From: JAOUEA01 sp035249905
GTDB lineage: Bacteria > Actinomycetota > UBA4738 > HRBIN12
Length of the DNA stretch: 64,000 nt
Reading direction: 5' to 3'
Assembly (NCBI GenBank): GCA_035249905.1
Contig: DATFFT010000111.1
Span: 1 to 64,000, forward strand
Positions 46,726 to 54,404 of this stretch are shown here, one piece after another. The notes below the pieces were generated by a model. It did no database searches, was not told the origin of the DNA, and was given only the letters and a program-made list of their open reading frames with translations. The position numbers and the translations under genes are program-made. How positions within the stretch are numbered: the stretch's first letter is position 1; every line of letters starts with the position of its first letter.

Positions 46726-46899
46726 ATGGCTTCGGCTAACAGGGGGGGGCGCGCGCGAGAGCTCACGACCCGCGTACTGCCGGTGCTCATCGCCGTGGGC
46801 GCGCTCGCGGTCGCAGCGACGACCGGAGATTCGTGGGCGGTTCGGTCGATCCTGGTGTTGGTCGCCGGCGACGTGGCGGTGCGTCTCTGGCGAGCGTGA
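46726..46899 (+). CDS. 57-residue small membrane protein
   Basis: MASANRGGRARELTTRV followed by two hydrophobic stretches (LPVLIAVGALAVAATTG and SILVLVAGDVAVRLW). GGAGG lies 8 nt before the ATG, and the stop overlaps the start of the PAP2 gene as GTGA, so it is coupled to it. The protein is probably a two-helix hairpin in the membrane. Function unknown. Confidence 0.65.
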   Translation: MASANRGGRARELTTRVLPVLIAVGALAVAATTGDSWAVRSILVLVAGDVAVRLWRA

Positions 46900-47525
46900 C
46901 GCGGCGGCGCATCGACGCCGTCGCCCTGGTGGGAGGTCTCGCCCTCCTCGTGATCTGCGCCGTCCCGGCCTCGAGCGGCCGCGTCGGTGAGACCGAACGC
47001 TCCGTGTTGGAGGCCATCAACGGCCTGCCCGACGCCCTCGAGCCGGCGATGCTCGCGGCGCAGTTCCTCGGCGTGCTCGCGATCGGACCGGTCGTCGCGC
47101 TGGTCGCCCTCCTCGCGAGGCGGCCGCGCCTGGCTGTCGCCGCCCTGATGGTCACCGCCGGCAAGCTGGTCGCCGAGCGCATCGTCTGGGAGGTCGTCCA
47201 TCGCGAGCGACCCGGGGCGACCACGGCCGACGCGATCGTGCGGGGCGGCTCACCGACCGCAGGGGTCTCGTTCGTCAGCGGGCACGTCGTGCTCCTGGCC
47301 GGGCTCGCGTGGGTCGCGGCGCCCTACCTCCGGGGGCGATGGCGGGTGCTCCCCTGGCTGCTCGTCGCGCTCGTCGCCTTCGCACGCGTGTACCTGGGCG
47401 CCCACAACCCGCTCGACGTGGCCGGAGGGTTCGGCCTGGGGGTCGCGATCGGCGGGGCAGTGAACCTCGCGCTGGGAGTGCCGCAGGCGGGGGCCGTCGG
47501 GCCCCCGCCTGCGCGGAACGCGTGA
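46896..47525 (+). CDS. PAP2-family phosphatase
   Basis: A 209-residue multi-helix membrane phosphatase. Motif 2 is in FVSGHVVLL (SGH), and motif 3 is ARVYLGAHNPLDVAGG with the catalytic His and Asp. Motif 1 is recognisable around KLVAERIVWEVVHRERP, where Arg-Pro is kept. It would dephosphorylate a lipid phosphate such as undecaprenyl pyrophosphate or phosphatidate. The GTG at 46896 overlaps the previous stop. The end of the gene encodes a long terminator-like hairpin. Confidence 0.85.
   Translation: MTRRRIDAVALVGGLALLVICAVPASSGRVGETERSVLEAINGLPDALEPAMLAAQFLGVLAIGPVVALVALLARRPRLAVAALMVTAGKLVAERIVWEVVHRERPGATTADAIVRGGSPTAGVSFVSGHVVLLAGLAWVAAPYLRGRWRVLPWLLVALVAFARVYLGAHNPLDVAGGFGLGVAIGGAVNLALGVPQAGAVGPPPARNA
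47482..47513. terminator. Hairpin overlapping the PAP2 3' end
   Basis: Perfect 14-bp stem (47482-47495 with 47500-47513) and a 4-nt GTCG loop, inside the last codons of the PAP2 gene and 24 bp before the convergent sulfurtransferase stop. It probably ends transcription from both sides. Confidence 0.7.
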
Positions 47526-47537
47526 GGTCGAGCTCGG

Positions 47538-48386
47538 CTACCCGCCGAGCTCGACCGGTGCTCCCACGAGCGAGCCGTACTCGGTCCAGGAACCGTCGTA
47601 GTTCTTGACGTTCTCGTAGCCCAGCAGCTCCTGCAGCGCGAACCACGTGTGGCTCGACCGTTCGCCGATACGGCAGTACGCCACGATCTCACGGTCGGGC
47701 GTGATGCCCTGGGACTCGTAGATCTCGCGCAGCTCGTCGGCGCTCTTGAACGTGCCGTCGTCGTTGGCCGCCTGGGCCCACGGGATGTTGGCCGCGCCCG
47801 CGATGTGGCCGGGCACCTGCGACTGCTCCTGGGGCAGGTGGTCGGGCGCCAGCTTCTCACCTCGGTACTCCTCGGGCGACCGCACGTCGACGAATCCGCT
47901 CGGCCCGCCGACCTGGTCGATCACCTCGTCGCGGAGCCCGCGGATCTCGGGCCGCTCTGCGCCGGAGATCGTGAATCCGGTCGCTTCGTGGGACGGCACG
48001 TCCTGCACGAGCTCGCGGCTCTCGAGCTCCCACTTCTTCCGGCCACCGTTGAGCAGCTTGACGGCGTCGAACCCCCGGAGCTTGAGCAGCCAGTACGCGT
48101 ATGCCGCGAACCAGTTGTTGTTGCCCCCGTAGAGCACGACGGTCGTGTCGTCGCCGACGCCGGCTTCCGAGAGCAACCGCGAGAAGCCGGCCCGGTCCTG
48201 GAAGTCCCGGCCGACCTCGCTGTGCAGATCCTTGCTCCAATCCCACGTGACCGCGCCGCGGATGTGGCCCTTGGCGTACGCGGTGGTGTCCTCGTCGACC
48301 TCGATCAACCGAAGGCCCGGATCGTCGAGATGTTCCTCCAGCCAGTCAGTGCTCACCAGCACGTCGGGCTTCGCGTAGTCCGTCAT
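47538..48386 (-). CDS. Thiosulfate/3-mercaptopyruvate sulfurtransferase (CysA/SseA type)
   Basis: A 282-residue double-rhodanese enzyme moving sulfane sulfur to cyanide or protein thiols. The first domain starts LVSTDWLEEHLDDPGLRLIEVD and lacks a catalytic Cys. The second has the active loop CRIGERSSHTWF, identical in type to mycobacterial CysA. ATG 48386 follows a 230-nt leader with a 23-codon cysteine-containing ORF and two hairpins, so expression is probably controlled by cysteine supply. It belongs functionally with the neighbouring suf genes. Confidence 0.93.
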   Translation of the reverse strand: MTDYAKPDVLVSTDWLEEHLDDPGLRLIEVDEDTTAYAKGHIRGAVTWDWSKDLHSEVGRDFQDRAGFSRLLSEAGVGDDTTVVLYGGNNNWFAAYAYWLLKLRGFDAVKLLNGGRKKWELESRELVQDVPSHEATGFTISGAERPEIRGLRDEVIDQVGGPSGFVDVRSPEEYRGEKLAPDHLPQEQSQVPGHIAGAANIPWAQAANDDGTFKSADELREIYESQGITPDREIVAYCRIGERSSHTWFALQELLGYENVKNYDGSWTEYGSLVGAPVELGG

Positions 48387-48421
48387 GTCGTTCGGTCCTT
48401 CCTCCCCCAGGGGAACGAGAA

Positions 48422-48445
48422 CGGCGGCCGCTGGTGCGGCCGCCG
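48422..48445 (-). promoter_or_regulatory. Leader hairpin between the Cys leader ORF and the sulfurtransferase
   Basis: Perfect 10-bp inverted repeat (48422-48431 with 48436-48445) and a TGGT loop, 36 nt after the leader ORF stop. A second CCCC-GGGG repeat next to it overlaps the sulfurtransferase ribosome site. These could form alternative structures set by ribosome position on the leader ORF. Confidence 0.55.
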
Positions 48446-48480
48446 GATGCACGGGAACGATGGGTGCCGAGAGACGTGGT

Positions 48481-48552
48481 TCAGGGGCCGCGTGAGGTGG
48501 GCGTCTCCCGGACGATGCGGGCCATCGGACAGCACAGGCGGGACGGGATCAT
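48481..48552 (-). CDS. Tandem-cysteine leader peptide (attenuator ORF)
   Basis: A 23-codon ORF that starts MIPSRLCCPMARIV, with adjacent TGC-TGT codons at positions 7-8. GGGGAGG lies 8 nt before the ATG. It ends 94 nt before the sulfurtransferase start, with a strong hairpin between. Cysteine-rich upstream ORFs acting as cysteine-responsive attenuators are known in mycobacteria, including before sulfur genes. The match in position, codons and downstream gene supports the same role here; its function is inferred. Confidence 0.6.
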   Translation of the reverse strand: MIPSRLCCPMARIVRETPTSRGP

Positions 48553-48575
48553 GGCCGCCACCTCCCCGATGCACC

Positions 48576-48587
48576 TGGTCCGGACCA
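48576..48587. promoter_or_regulatory. Palindrome in the sulfurtransferase leader
   Basis: Perfect 12-bp palindrome TGGTCCGGACCA between the candidate promoter and the leader ORF. It may be an operator for a dimeric repressor, or a small RNA hairpin. No matching regulator gene is in the window. Confidence 0.4.
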
Positions 48588-48622
48588 AATCACACCTCCG
48601 GGGTCGGGATTCGCAGGTGCAA

Positions 48623-48652
48623 TAGGTATCGCACGGATCCGCGGGGCGTCAA
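48623..48652 (-). promoter_or_regulatory. Candidate promoter of the sulfurtransferase leader
   Basis: Minus-strand TTGACG (48652-48647) and TACCTA (48628-48623), spaced 18 bp. Transcription would begin about 60 nt before the leader ORF. The -10 lacks the final T of the consensus used elsewhere in this window. Confidence 0.45.
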
Positions 48653-48684
48653 GCCGCTCTCGGGTGGACGTCGGCACCGACGGA

Positions 48685-49059
48685 TCAGAAGATGCCCAGG
48701 GCCGCCTTGGCCTCGTCGGACATCATCTCCGGCGTCCAGGGCGGGCGGAGCACGAACTCCGGACGAACCTCTTCGACACCGGCGACCCCTTGCAGGAAGG
48801 AGCGCATCTGGTCTTCGATGAGCGGGCCGATCGGGCAGCCCATCGTCGTCAAGGAGTACTGGATGTCGACGCCGCCGTCGTCGTCGACCTGCACGTCGTA
48901 GACGAGTCCCAGGTCGACGATGTTCAGGCCGAGCTCGGGGTCGTAGACGTTCTTCAGCGCCTCGAGCACGGTATCTCGTGTGTCGCCGGGGACCGTCGAG
49001 GGCGCCTCCGACGCCGGAGCCGTGTCGTTTCCGGGGTCAACCGCGATCTCTTCGTGCAT
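48685..49059 (-). CDS. sufT: SufT/MIP18-family (DUF59) Fe-S maturation protein
   Basis: A 124-residue protein with the DUF59 fold that helps mature Fe-S proteins, including lipoate synthase and aconitase in other bacteria. VYDPELGLNIVDLGLVYDV is the family core with its Asp, and SLTTMGCPIGPLIE carries the reactive Cys. About 25 extra N-terminal residues look disordered. Usually it ends the suf operon; here it is separated from sufU by about 7.5 kb and precedes the sulfurtransferase leader. Confidence 0.88.
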   Translation of the reverse strand: MHEEIAVDPGNDTAPASEAPSTVPGDTRDTVLEALKNVYDPELGLNIVDLGLVYDVQVDDDGGVDIQYSLTTMGCPIGPLIEDQMRSFLQGVAGVEEVRPEFVLRPPWTPEMMSDEAKAALGIF

Positions 49060-49138
49060 GCGCGCATCCTGACTCGAGTCGTCCTATCCTGAACAGCGTA
49101 CCCGCACTTCCCCACAGCGAAGGAGTGTGTTCGTCCAG

Positions 49139-49792
49139 ATGTCGCCCGAGTCACCGATCCGCGCGTTGATCGTGGACGACCACCCCGTGACCCGCGAGGG
49201 CCTCCGAACCGCCCTGGAGCTTTCCGAGGAGGTCGTGGTGGTGGTCGGCGAAGCGGCCACCGGCGAGGAAGCGGTCGAGCGAGCCCGTGAGCTCACCCCC
49301 GACGTCGTCTTCATGGACGTGCGCATGCCGGGCATGGACGGCATCGAGGCCACTCGGCGCATCCGCCAAGCGGCCCCCACGACCAAGATCATCCTGATCA
49401 CGATCGACGAGTCCCGGGGAGCGATCAGCGACGCGATCCAGGCCGGTGTCTCGGGATACCTGCTGAAGGATGCGTCGCCTGACGCCCTCGTCGACGCCGC
49501 TCGCAACGCGATCGAAGGCAACGCCGTTATCCATCCACAGCTGACGAAGACGTTCATCGAGGAGGTCAGGCTGGGCGAAGGGGAAGGGCCGCGGGCGGCT
49601 CCGTTGTCGAAGCGCGAGCGCGAGATCCTGCAGAAGGTCGCCGACGGATCCACCACCAGGCAGGTCGCGACCGAGCTGGGGATCTCCCCGCACACCGTGA
49701 AGACCCACCTCGAGCGCATCTTCGAGAAACTCGGCGCGAACGACCGTGCTCAGGCGGTCGCGATCGCGATCCGCACGGGCATCGTGCACTGA
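49139..49792 (+). CDS. NarL/FixJ-family response regulator
   Basis: A 217-residue two-domain regulator. The receiver has RALIVDDHPVTREGL, the phosphoacceptor Asp in DVVFMDVRMPGMDG, and the Lys in YLLKDAS. The LuxR-type helix-turn-helix is LSKREREILQKVADGS...ISPHTVKTHLERIFEKLGA. The start is uncertain: the ATG at 49139 is 13 nt after AAGGAG, while an in-frame GTG at 49127 is too close to it. A histidine kinase gene follows 59 nt downstream. Confidence 0.92.
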   Translation: MSPESPIRALIVDDHPVTREGLRTALELSEEVVVVVGEAATGEEAVERARELTPDVVFMDVRMPGMDGIEATRRIRQAAPTTKIILITIDESRGAISDAIQAGVSGYLLKDASPDALVDAARNAIEGNAVIHPQLTKTFIEEVRLGEGEGPRAAPLSKREREILQKVADGSTTRQVATELGISPHTVKTHLERIFEKLGANDRAQAVAIAIRTGIVH

Positions 49793-49851
49793 GCTCCGGC
49801 GCCACGCGACCGCGCTCAACCCGCCCGTTCGCGAGCCGATATCGAGAGCAC

Positions 49852-51039
49852 ATGGTCTGTTCCGTGCTGCTCTGCGATACGGCGACGGAGATATCGGCGC
49901 TCAACGATGCCACGATCGTCGAACCGGATCTCGTCGTCGAGGTCACGACCGACGCGGGTCGCGCGCTCGAGATGGCCGCGCGTTCACGCCCCCACGTGGT
50001 CGTGTGCCGCCTGTCGATGGAGGGATTCGCGGGCGTCGAGCTGCTGGGGCGCCTTCAAGCATCCTCTCCCGTGTCCCGCATCGTGACTCGCGTCCGCGCC
50101 GAGGACGCGCTGCGAGCCGCCTCGTGCTTGACCGGAGGGGCGAGCGGCGTGGCGGCCACCGACGACGATCCATCCGACGTGGTCGAGGTGATCCGCGCGG
50201 TGACGGCGGGCGCGGTCGCCGTCTCGCCGCGCATCGCCCGCTCGCTGGGGCAGGCGCTCACCGGCGCTGCCGGCGACGTGGATCGGTTGACTGGGGAGCT
50301 CGACGAGATCCGGGCGAGCGTATCGGCGGGTACGTCCGCCAAAGCGGACTTCCTCTCGAACGTCTCTCACGAGCTCCGGACGCCGGTGACGGTGGCCAAA
50401 GGCATCGCCTACGTGCTGCGGAACCCGGCGGTGGGAACGGACGAGCGAGCTGAGTTCCTCGACCAGCTCCAGGGATCGCTCGACAAGCTCATGAGCATCG
50501 TCGACGAGATCATCACGATGTCCGAGCTCGAACGCGGCACCTTCGGGCTCACGCTCGGTGAGATCGATCTCGCCGAGACGGCGCGCCGGGCGGTCGCCGC
50601 GGCGCGCGAACATCATCCGGAGGTCACGATCGACGCCTCGATCACGCCGGAGCTGCACACGGTGGCGGACGAGTCTCGTCTCGAAGGGGTGATCGGCGAG
50701 CTCCTCGACAACGCCTGTCGGTACTCTCCCGAGGGTGCAACCGTCGAGCTCTCCGCGCGTGCGATGTCCGAGGGGATCGTCGTGAGCATCACCGATCGGG
50801 GCGAGGGACTCGACCGGACCGTGGCGAGGCGATCGTTCGAGGAACCGTTCTCGACCGGTGAGGGTGTGCTCCGCAAGGAGAAGTCCGGCGTCGGCGCCGG
50901 GTTGCACCTGGCTCGCCAGCTCGTGGTCGAGCACGGGGGCACGTTGTGGACCGACCCCCTCCCGGGGGGCGGCACCCGCGCGGCCTTCTGCATCCCACCG
51001 CTGGACCGGCGCACGAGCTCTCCGGCGGGCGCCGCGTAG
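49852..51039 (+). CDS. Histidine kinase with degenerate N-terminal receiver-like domain
   Basis: A 395-residue soluble kinase with no membrane helices. Residues 1-125 resemble a receiver, but the phosphoacceptor place (VVVCRLSMEG, about 52) holds Cys-Arg. A short coiled linker precedes HisKA with His173 in SNVSHELRTP. The ATPase has N box GELLDNACRYSP, G1 DRGEG and G2 GVGAGLHLARQL. It may phosphorylate the adjacent regulator, although NarL types usually pair with HisKA_3 kinases. The pseudo-receiver may sense or dock another protein. Confidence 0.85.
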   Translation: MVCSVLLCDTATEISALNDATIVEPDLVVEVTTDAGRALEMAARSRPHVVVCRLSMEGFAGVELLGRLQASSPVSRIVTRVRAEDALRAASCLTGGASGVAATDDDPSDVVEVIRAVTAGAVAVSPRIARSLGQALTGAAGDVDRLTGELDEIRASVSAGTSAKADFLSNVSHELRTPVTVAKGIAYVLRNPAVGTDERAEFLDQLQGSLDKLMSIVDEIITMSELERGTFGLTLGEIDLAETARRAVAAAREHHPEVTIDASITPELHTVADESRLEGVIGELLDNACRYSPEGATVELSARAMSEGIVVSITDRGEGLDRTVARRSFEEPFSTGEGVLRKEKSGVGAGLHLARQLVVEHGGTLWTDPLPGGGTRAAFCIPPLDRRTSSPAGAA

Positions 51040-51138
51040 CGCCCCGTCGAGGCTCCGCGTCGTCGCGAGGCCGAGGCGTCGTTCGGCGCCCGCTGGCGGA
51101 CACCGCCCGAGTGGCCTATCCTCTCCCAGGGGTCGCGT

Positions 51139-51843
51139 GTGCGTAGAGCCGTCGTAGGCATCGCCTTCACCCTTATGGGCACCGGGTGCGTCGCACCCTC
51201 GGTCGACGACACCCCCGATCCCGTCGATCGGATCGAGATCCTCTCCTCCCCGACGCCGTTCACGCAGGTCACGGCCGGGCACGTCTCGGCGATCGTGCCC
51301 GATGGCTGGGAGGCACACCCCGCGGTGGGTAGCGGTTCGCGCAGCGGCTTCCTCGCCTCTCCTCATCCCGATCGGTGGCGGCGCATGGATGGCGGGGTCG
51401 CCGGCATGTCGGCGACGTGGGTCGACGCCACCCGTATCGGCATGCCCTCGGACTTCTACTACCTGGCGGCCACCGGCCCACTGCTCGCAGGCCTGACCGA
51501 GTCCGAACGCTGCAGGGCGGGGCCGCTGCGCGTGTTCGTCGACCGGCGCCCCGACTTCACGATGACCGGCCCGAGCCAAGGCGATTACGTCGCGCGGGGA
51601 GAAGGCACCTGCCGGGTGCGGGGCATCAGGACGCAGTGGGCGTACTTCGTGGCCGCCCCCGGGTACGGCCCCGTGCACGAGGTCGGCATCCCGGCGTCGG
51701 GGCTGTACGTGGTGGTCGCCGTCACCCCTCAGGGCAAGCGTGCGACGGCGCTGCTCGACCGCCTGATCCGCCACACCTCGTTCGGCGGGTCATCGGTCGG
51801 CGACCTGGTCGCGGCGGCCGGCGGGAAGCTCCGGGCGCGCTGA
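51139..51843 (+). CDS. Probable lipoprotein, function unknown
   Basis: A 234-residue protein with a basic start and hydrophobic run ending in a lipobox-like TGC (RRAVVGIAFTLMGTGCVAP, Cys about residue 17). The box is imperfect because the -3 residue is Gly. The rest is a globular extracellular domain (VSAIVPDGWEAHPAVGSG...). The frame opens with GTG at 51139, and TATCCT lies 16 nt upstream. It is separated from the kinase gene by about 100 bp. No family recognised. Confidence 0.65.
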   Translation: MRRAVVGIAFTLMGTGCVAPSVDDTPDPVDRIEILSSPTPFTQVTAGHVSAIVPDGWEAHPAVGSGSRSGFLASPHPDRWRRMDGGVAGMSATWVDATRIGMPSDFYYLAATGPLLAGLTESERCRAGPLRVFVDRRPDFTMTGPSQGDYVARGEGTCRVRGIRTQWAYFVAAPGYGPVHEVGIPASGLYVVVAVTPQGKRATALLDRLIRHTSFGGSSVGDLVAAAGGKLRAR

Positions 51844-51844
51844 C

Positions 51845-52957
51845 TCATCCCCGGGGGTCACGGTCCACGAACGGGGGCCTGACCACCTCGGCGGCTCCCC
51901 GCCTGCCACGGATGTCGACCTCGACGGTTCCGCCCGACCCGACGACGTCCGACGGCCACAGGTAGGCGAGGCCGATCCCGGTCTGCAGCAGGGGCGAGAA
52001 CGTGCCGCTCGTCACCTCCCCGATCAGCCGGTCGCCCTCGAACACCGGGTAGTGCGCCCGCGGGATGTGCCGGCGTTCGCGCATCCTGAGCCCCGCCAGC
52101 CGGCTCGGCAGCCCGTCCCGCCGCTGCCGAAGGAGCGACGAGCGTCCCCGGAAGTCGCCCTTGTCGAACGAGACCGCCCAGGACAACCCCGCCTCGAGCG
52201 CGGTGACCGACTCGAACAGGTCCTGGCCGTACAGCGGATATCCCATCTCGAGCCTGAGAACGTCCCGCGCCGCCAACCCGCAGGGAGCGCCATCGAAGGG
52301 CTCCATGACCTCGAGGAGCGCCGTCCACAGGTCGTGGGCGACATCCTGGAACGTGAACAGCTCGAACCCGACCTCGCCCGTGTACCCGGAGCGGGTCACG
52401 ATCACCGGCCGTCGTTTGAACTCGGACTCGCTGCACTGCATGAACGAGAGATCGCCCGCCTCGGGGAACAGCTGCTGCATGACCGCCGTGGAATCCGGGC
52501 CTTGAACCGCGAGGAAACACCAGTCCTGGTGATACATCAGGTGCACCCGCTCGTCGGCAGGCGCCTCCTCGAGGATCTGCAGCACTCGCTGGGCGTTGGC
52601 GGCGTTCGGCACGACGAAGTACCGCCGGTCCCCGAGCCGATAGACGATCAGGTCCTCGATCACCCCACCGCCTTCGTTCAGCACGAGGTTGTAGAGCGCC
52701 TCGCCGACGGCTGCCTTCGACACGTCGTTCGTCACGACACCTTGGAGCAGCCCGACCGCCCCGGCGCCTGTGACCTCGACCTTGCCCAGATGTGTGAGGT
52801 CGAACAGGCCGACCCGCTGACGGACCGTCTCGTGCTCCTTGAGCGCGCCGGCGTATTCGATCGGCATGAGCCAACCCGCGAACGGACCCAGCTTCGCGCC
52901 GAGCGCCTGGTGCTCCGCCTCGAGGGGGGTGTGCTGCAGCTGGGCGGGCTCGTCCAC
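51845..52957 (-). CDS. gcvT: Glycine cleavage system T protein (aminomethyltransferase)
   Basis: A 370-residue canonical GcvT, taking the aminomethyl group from lipoylated H protein to THF. HTPLEAEHQALGAKLGPFAGWLMPIEY opens it in family style, VTRSGYTGEVGFELF is the central signature, and RHIPRAHYPVFEG and GEVTSGTFSPLL lie in the C-terminal part. TACGAT (52970-52965) overlaps the nearby ATG at 52966, so the GTG at 52957, 7 nt further, is the better start. gcvH and gcvP are not in the window. The gene diverges from lpdA. Confidence 0.9.
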   Translation of the reverse strand: MDEPAQLQHTPLEAEHQALGAKLGPFAGWLMPIEYAGALKEHETVRQRVGLFDLTHLGKVEVTGAGAVGLLQGVVTNDVSKAAVGEALYNLVLNEGGGVIEDLIVYRLGDRRYFVVPNAANAQRVLQILEEAPADERVHLMYHQDWCFLAVQGPDSTAVMQQLFPEAGDLSFMQCSESEFKRRPVIVTRSGYTGEVGFELFTFQDVAHDLWTALLEVMEPFDGAPCGLAARDVLRLEMGYPLYGQDLFESVTALEAGLSWAVSFDKGDFRGRSSLLRQRRDGLPSRLAGLRMRERRHIPRAHYPVFEGDRLIGEVTSGTFSPLLQTGIGLAYLWPSDVVGSGGTVEVDIRGRRGAAEVVRPPFVDRDPRG

Positions 52958-53006
52958 GCGGCGCATCGTAGCCGCTCGCGAGAAGCCCGGTAGACTGGCT
53001 CGTCGG

Positions 53007-54389
53007 ATGGGTGATGTCTACGACGTAGCCGTGGTCGGAGGGGGGACGGCGGGGTACTCCGCCGCCCTGCGAGCAGCCCAACTGGGCCTCCGCGTCGCCC
53101 TCGTCGAGCGGGACGATCGCATCGGCGGCACCTGTCTGCTGCGGGGCTGCATCCCGACCAAGGCCTTGCTGCAGTCGGCAGCGGTGATGGATGCCGTGGA
53201 CCGCTCGGACGAATGGGGGATCAAGGCTTCCGGCGAACCCGACTGGTCGGCGGTCAAGGCCTTCGAGGATGGCGTCGTGGACAAGCTCGTCAACGGCGTC
53301 ACGGGGCTGGTGAAGGCCCGGAAGATCGATGTCGTCCATGGCCCGGCCCGGTTGGTGCCGGGCTCGGCGGCGCTCGATGTCGACGGCGCCCGCGTCGACG
53401 CTCGCGAGATCGTGATCGCCACCGGGTCGGCCCCCACGATGTTGCCTGGCGTCGAGCTCACCGACCGGATCATCACCAGCGACCAAGCCCTGCGGTACGA
53501 CCGCATCCCCGAATCCGTCGTCGTGATCGGGGCCGGCGCCGTCGGTCTCGAGTTCGCATCCATCTACCGATCGTTCGGAGCCGACGTCACGGTCGTCGAG
53601 GCACTTCCCCGGGTGGCCCCGCTCGAGGACGAGGAGGTTTCGAAGGAGATCTCCCGAGCCTTCCGCAAGCGGGGCATCACCACGATGGCCGGGGCGTCGG
53701 TGCAGCGGGTGGCCGACACCGGCGACGCCGTGGAGGTCACCTACGATGCAGGGAAGGGAGACGTCGACGTGGTCGCCGACGTGTGCCTCGTCGCGGTCGG
53801 ACGAGGCCCCGTGACCGAGGGGCTCGGCCTCGCCGAAGCCGGCGTCGCAACGCACGAGAAGGGATACGTCGTCGTCGACGCCGAGCTGCGAACGAACGTC
53901 GACCACGTGTGGGCCATCGGCGACGTGGCCTCGACTCCCCTGCAGCTCGCGCACGCGGCGTTCACCGAGGGGTACGCCGCAGCCGAGCGCATCGCCGGAC
54001 TCGACGTGCCCACCATCGACTACCCGAACATCCCGAAGGTCACCTACTGCACGCCGGAGATCGCGAGCGTCGGCCTGACCGAGGCGCAGGCGCGCGAAAC
54101 GGGGCTCGACGTCGTGGTCGACAAGGTCGACTTCCGCGCCATCGGCAAAGCGAACATGCTCGGTGAGGGCGGATTCACCAAGCTCGTCGCCGAGGCCGAC
54201 GGACCGGTTCGGGGCGTCCACATGATCGGGCCGCACGTGACCGACCTGATCGCCGAGGGCATGCTGATCGTGAACTGGGAGGCACTCCCGGTCGAGGTGG
54301 CCGCGATGATGCACCCACACCCGACCCTGTCCGAAGGCATCGGCGAAGCCCATCTGGCACTCGCCGGCAAACCGTTGCACACCCCGTAG
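53007..54389 (+). CDS. lpdA: Dihydrolipoamide dehydrogenase (E3)
   Basis: A 460-residue FAD flavoprotein that reoxidises lipoyl groups on E2 and GcvH with NAD. The FAD loop is VVGGGTAGYSAALRAAQLG, the redox disulfide is GGTCLLRGCIPTK, the NAD loop is VIGAGAVGLEFASI, and the C-terminal base His lies in MMHPHPTLSEG. TAGACT (52991-52996) is 10 nt before the ATG. It begins the cluster lpdA-E1 alpha-E1 beta-E2-lipB and faces gcvT across 49 bp. Confidence 0.95.
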   Translation: MGDVYDVAVVGGGTAGYSAALRAAQLGLRVALVERDDRIGGTCLLRGCIPTKALLQSAAVMDAVDRSDEWGIKASGEPDWSAVKAFEDGVVDKLVNGVTGLVKARKIDVVHGPARLVPGSAALDVDGARVDAREIVIATGSAPTMLPGVELTDRIITSDQALRYDRIPESVVVIGAGAVGLEFASIYRSFGADVTVVEALPRVAPLEDEEVSKEISRAFRKRGITTMAGASVQRVADTGDAVEVTYDAGKGDVDVVADVCLVAVGRGPVTEGLGLAEAGVATHEKGYVVVDAELRTNVDHVWAIGDVASTPLQLAHAAFTEGYAAAERIAGLDVPTIDYPNIPKVTYCTPEIASVGLTEAQARETGLDVVVDKVDFRAIGKANMLGEGGFTKLVAEADGPVRGVHMIGPHVTDLIAEGMLIVNWEALPVEVAAMMHPHPTLSEGIGEAHLALAGKPLHTP

Positions 54390-54404
54390 GGAGGTCCGCA
54401 CCGA

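Noticed and set aside
48434..48625. 63-codon forward frame in the sulfurtransferase leader
   Set aside because: No ribosome site, no family, and antisense to the better supported leader ORF and its hairpin.
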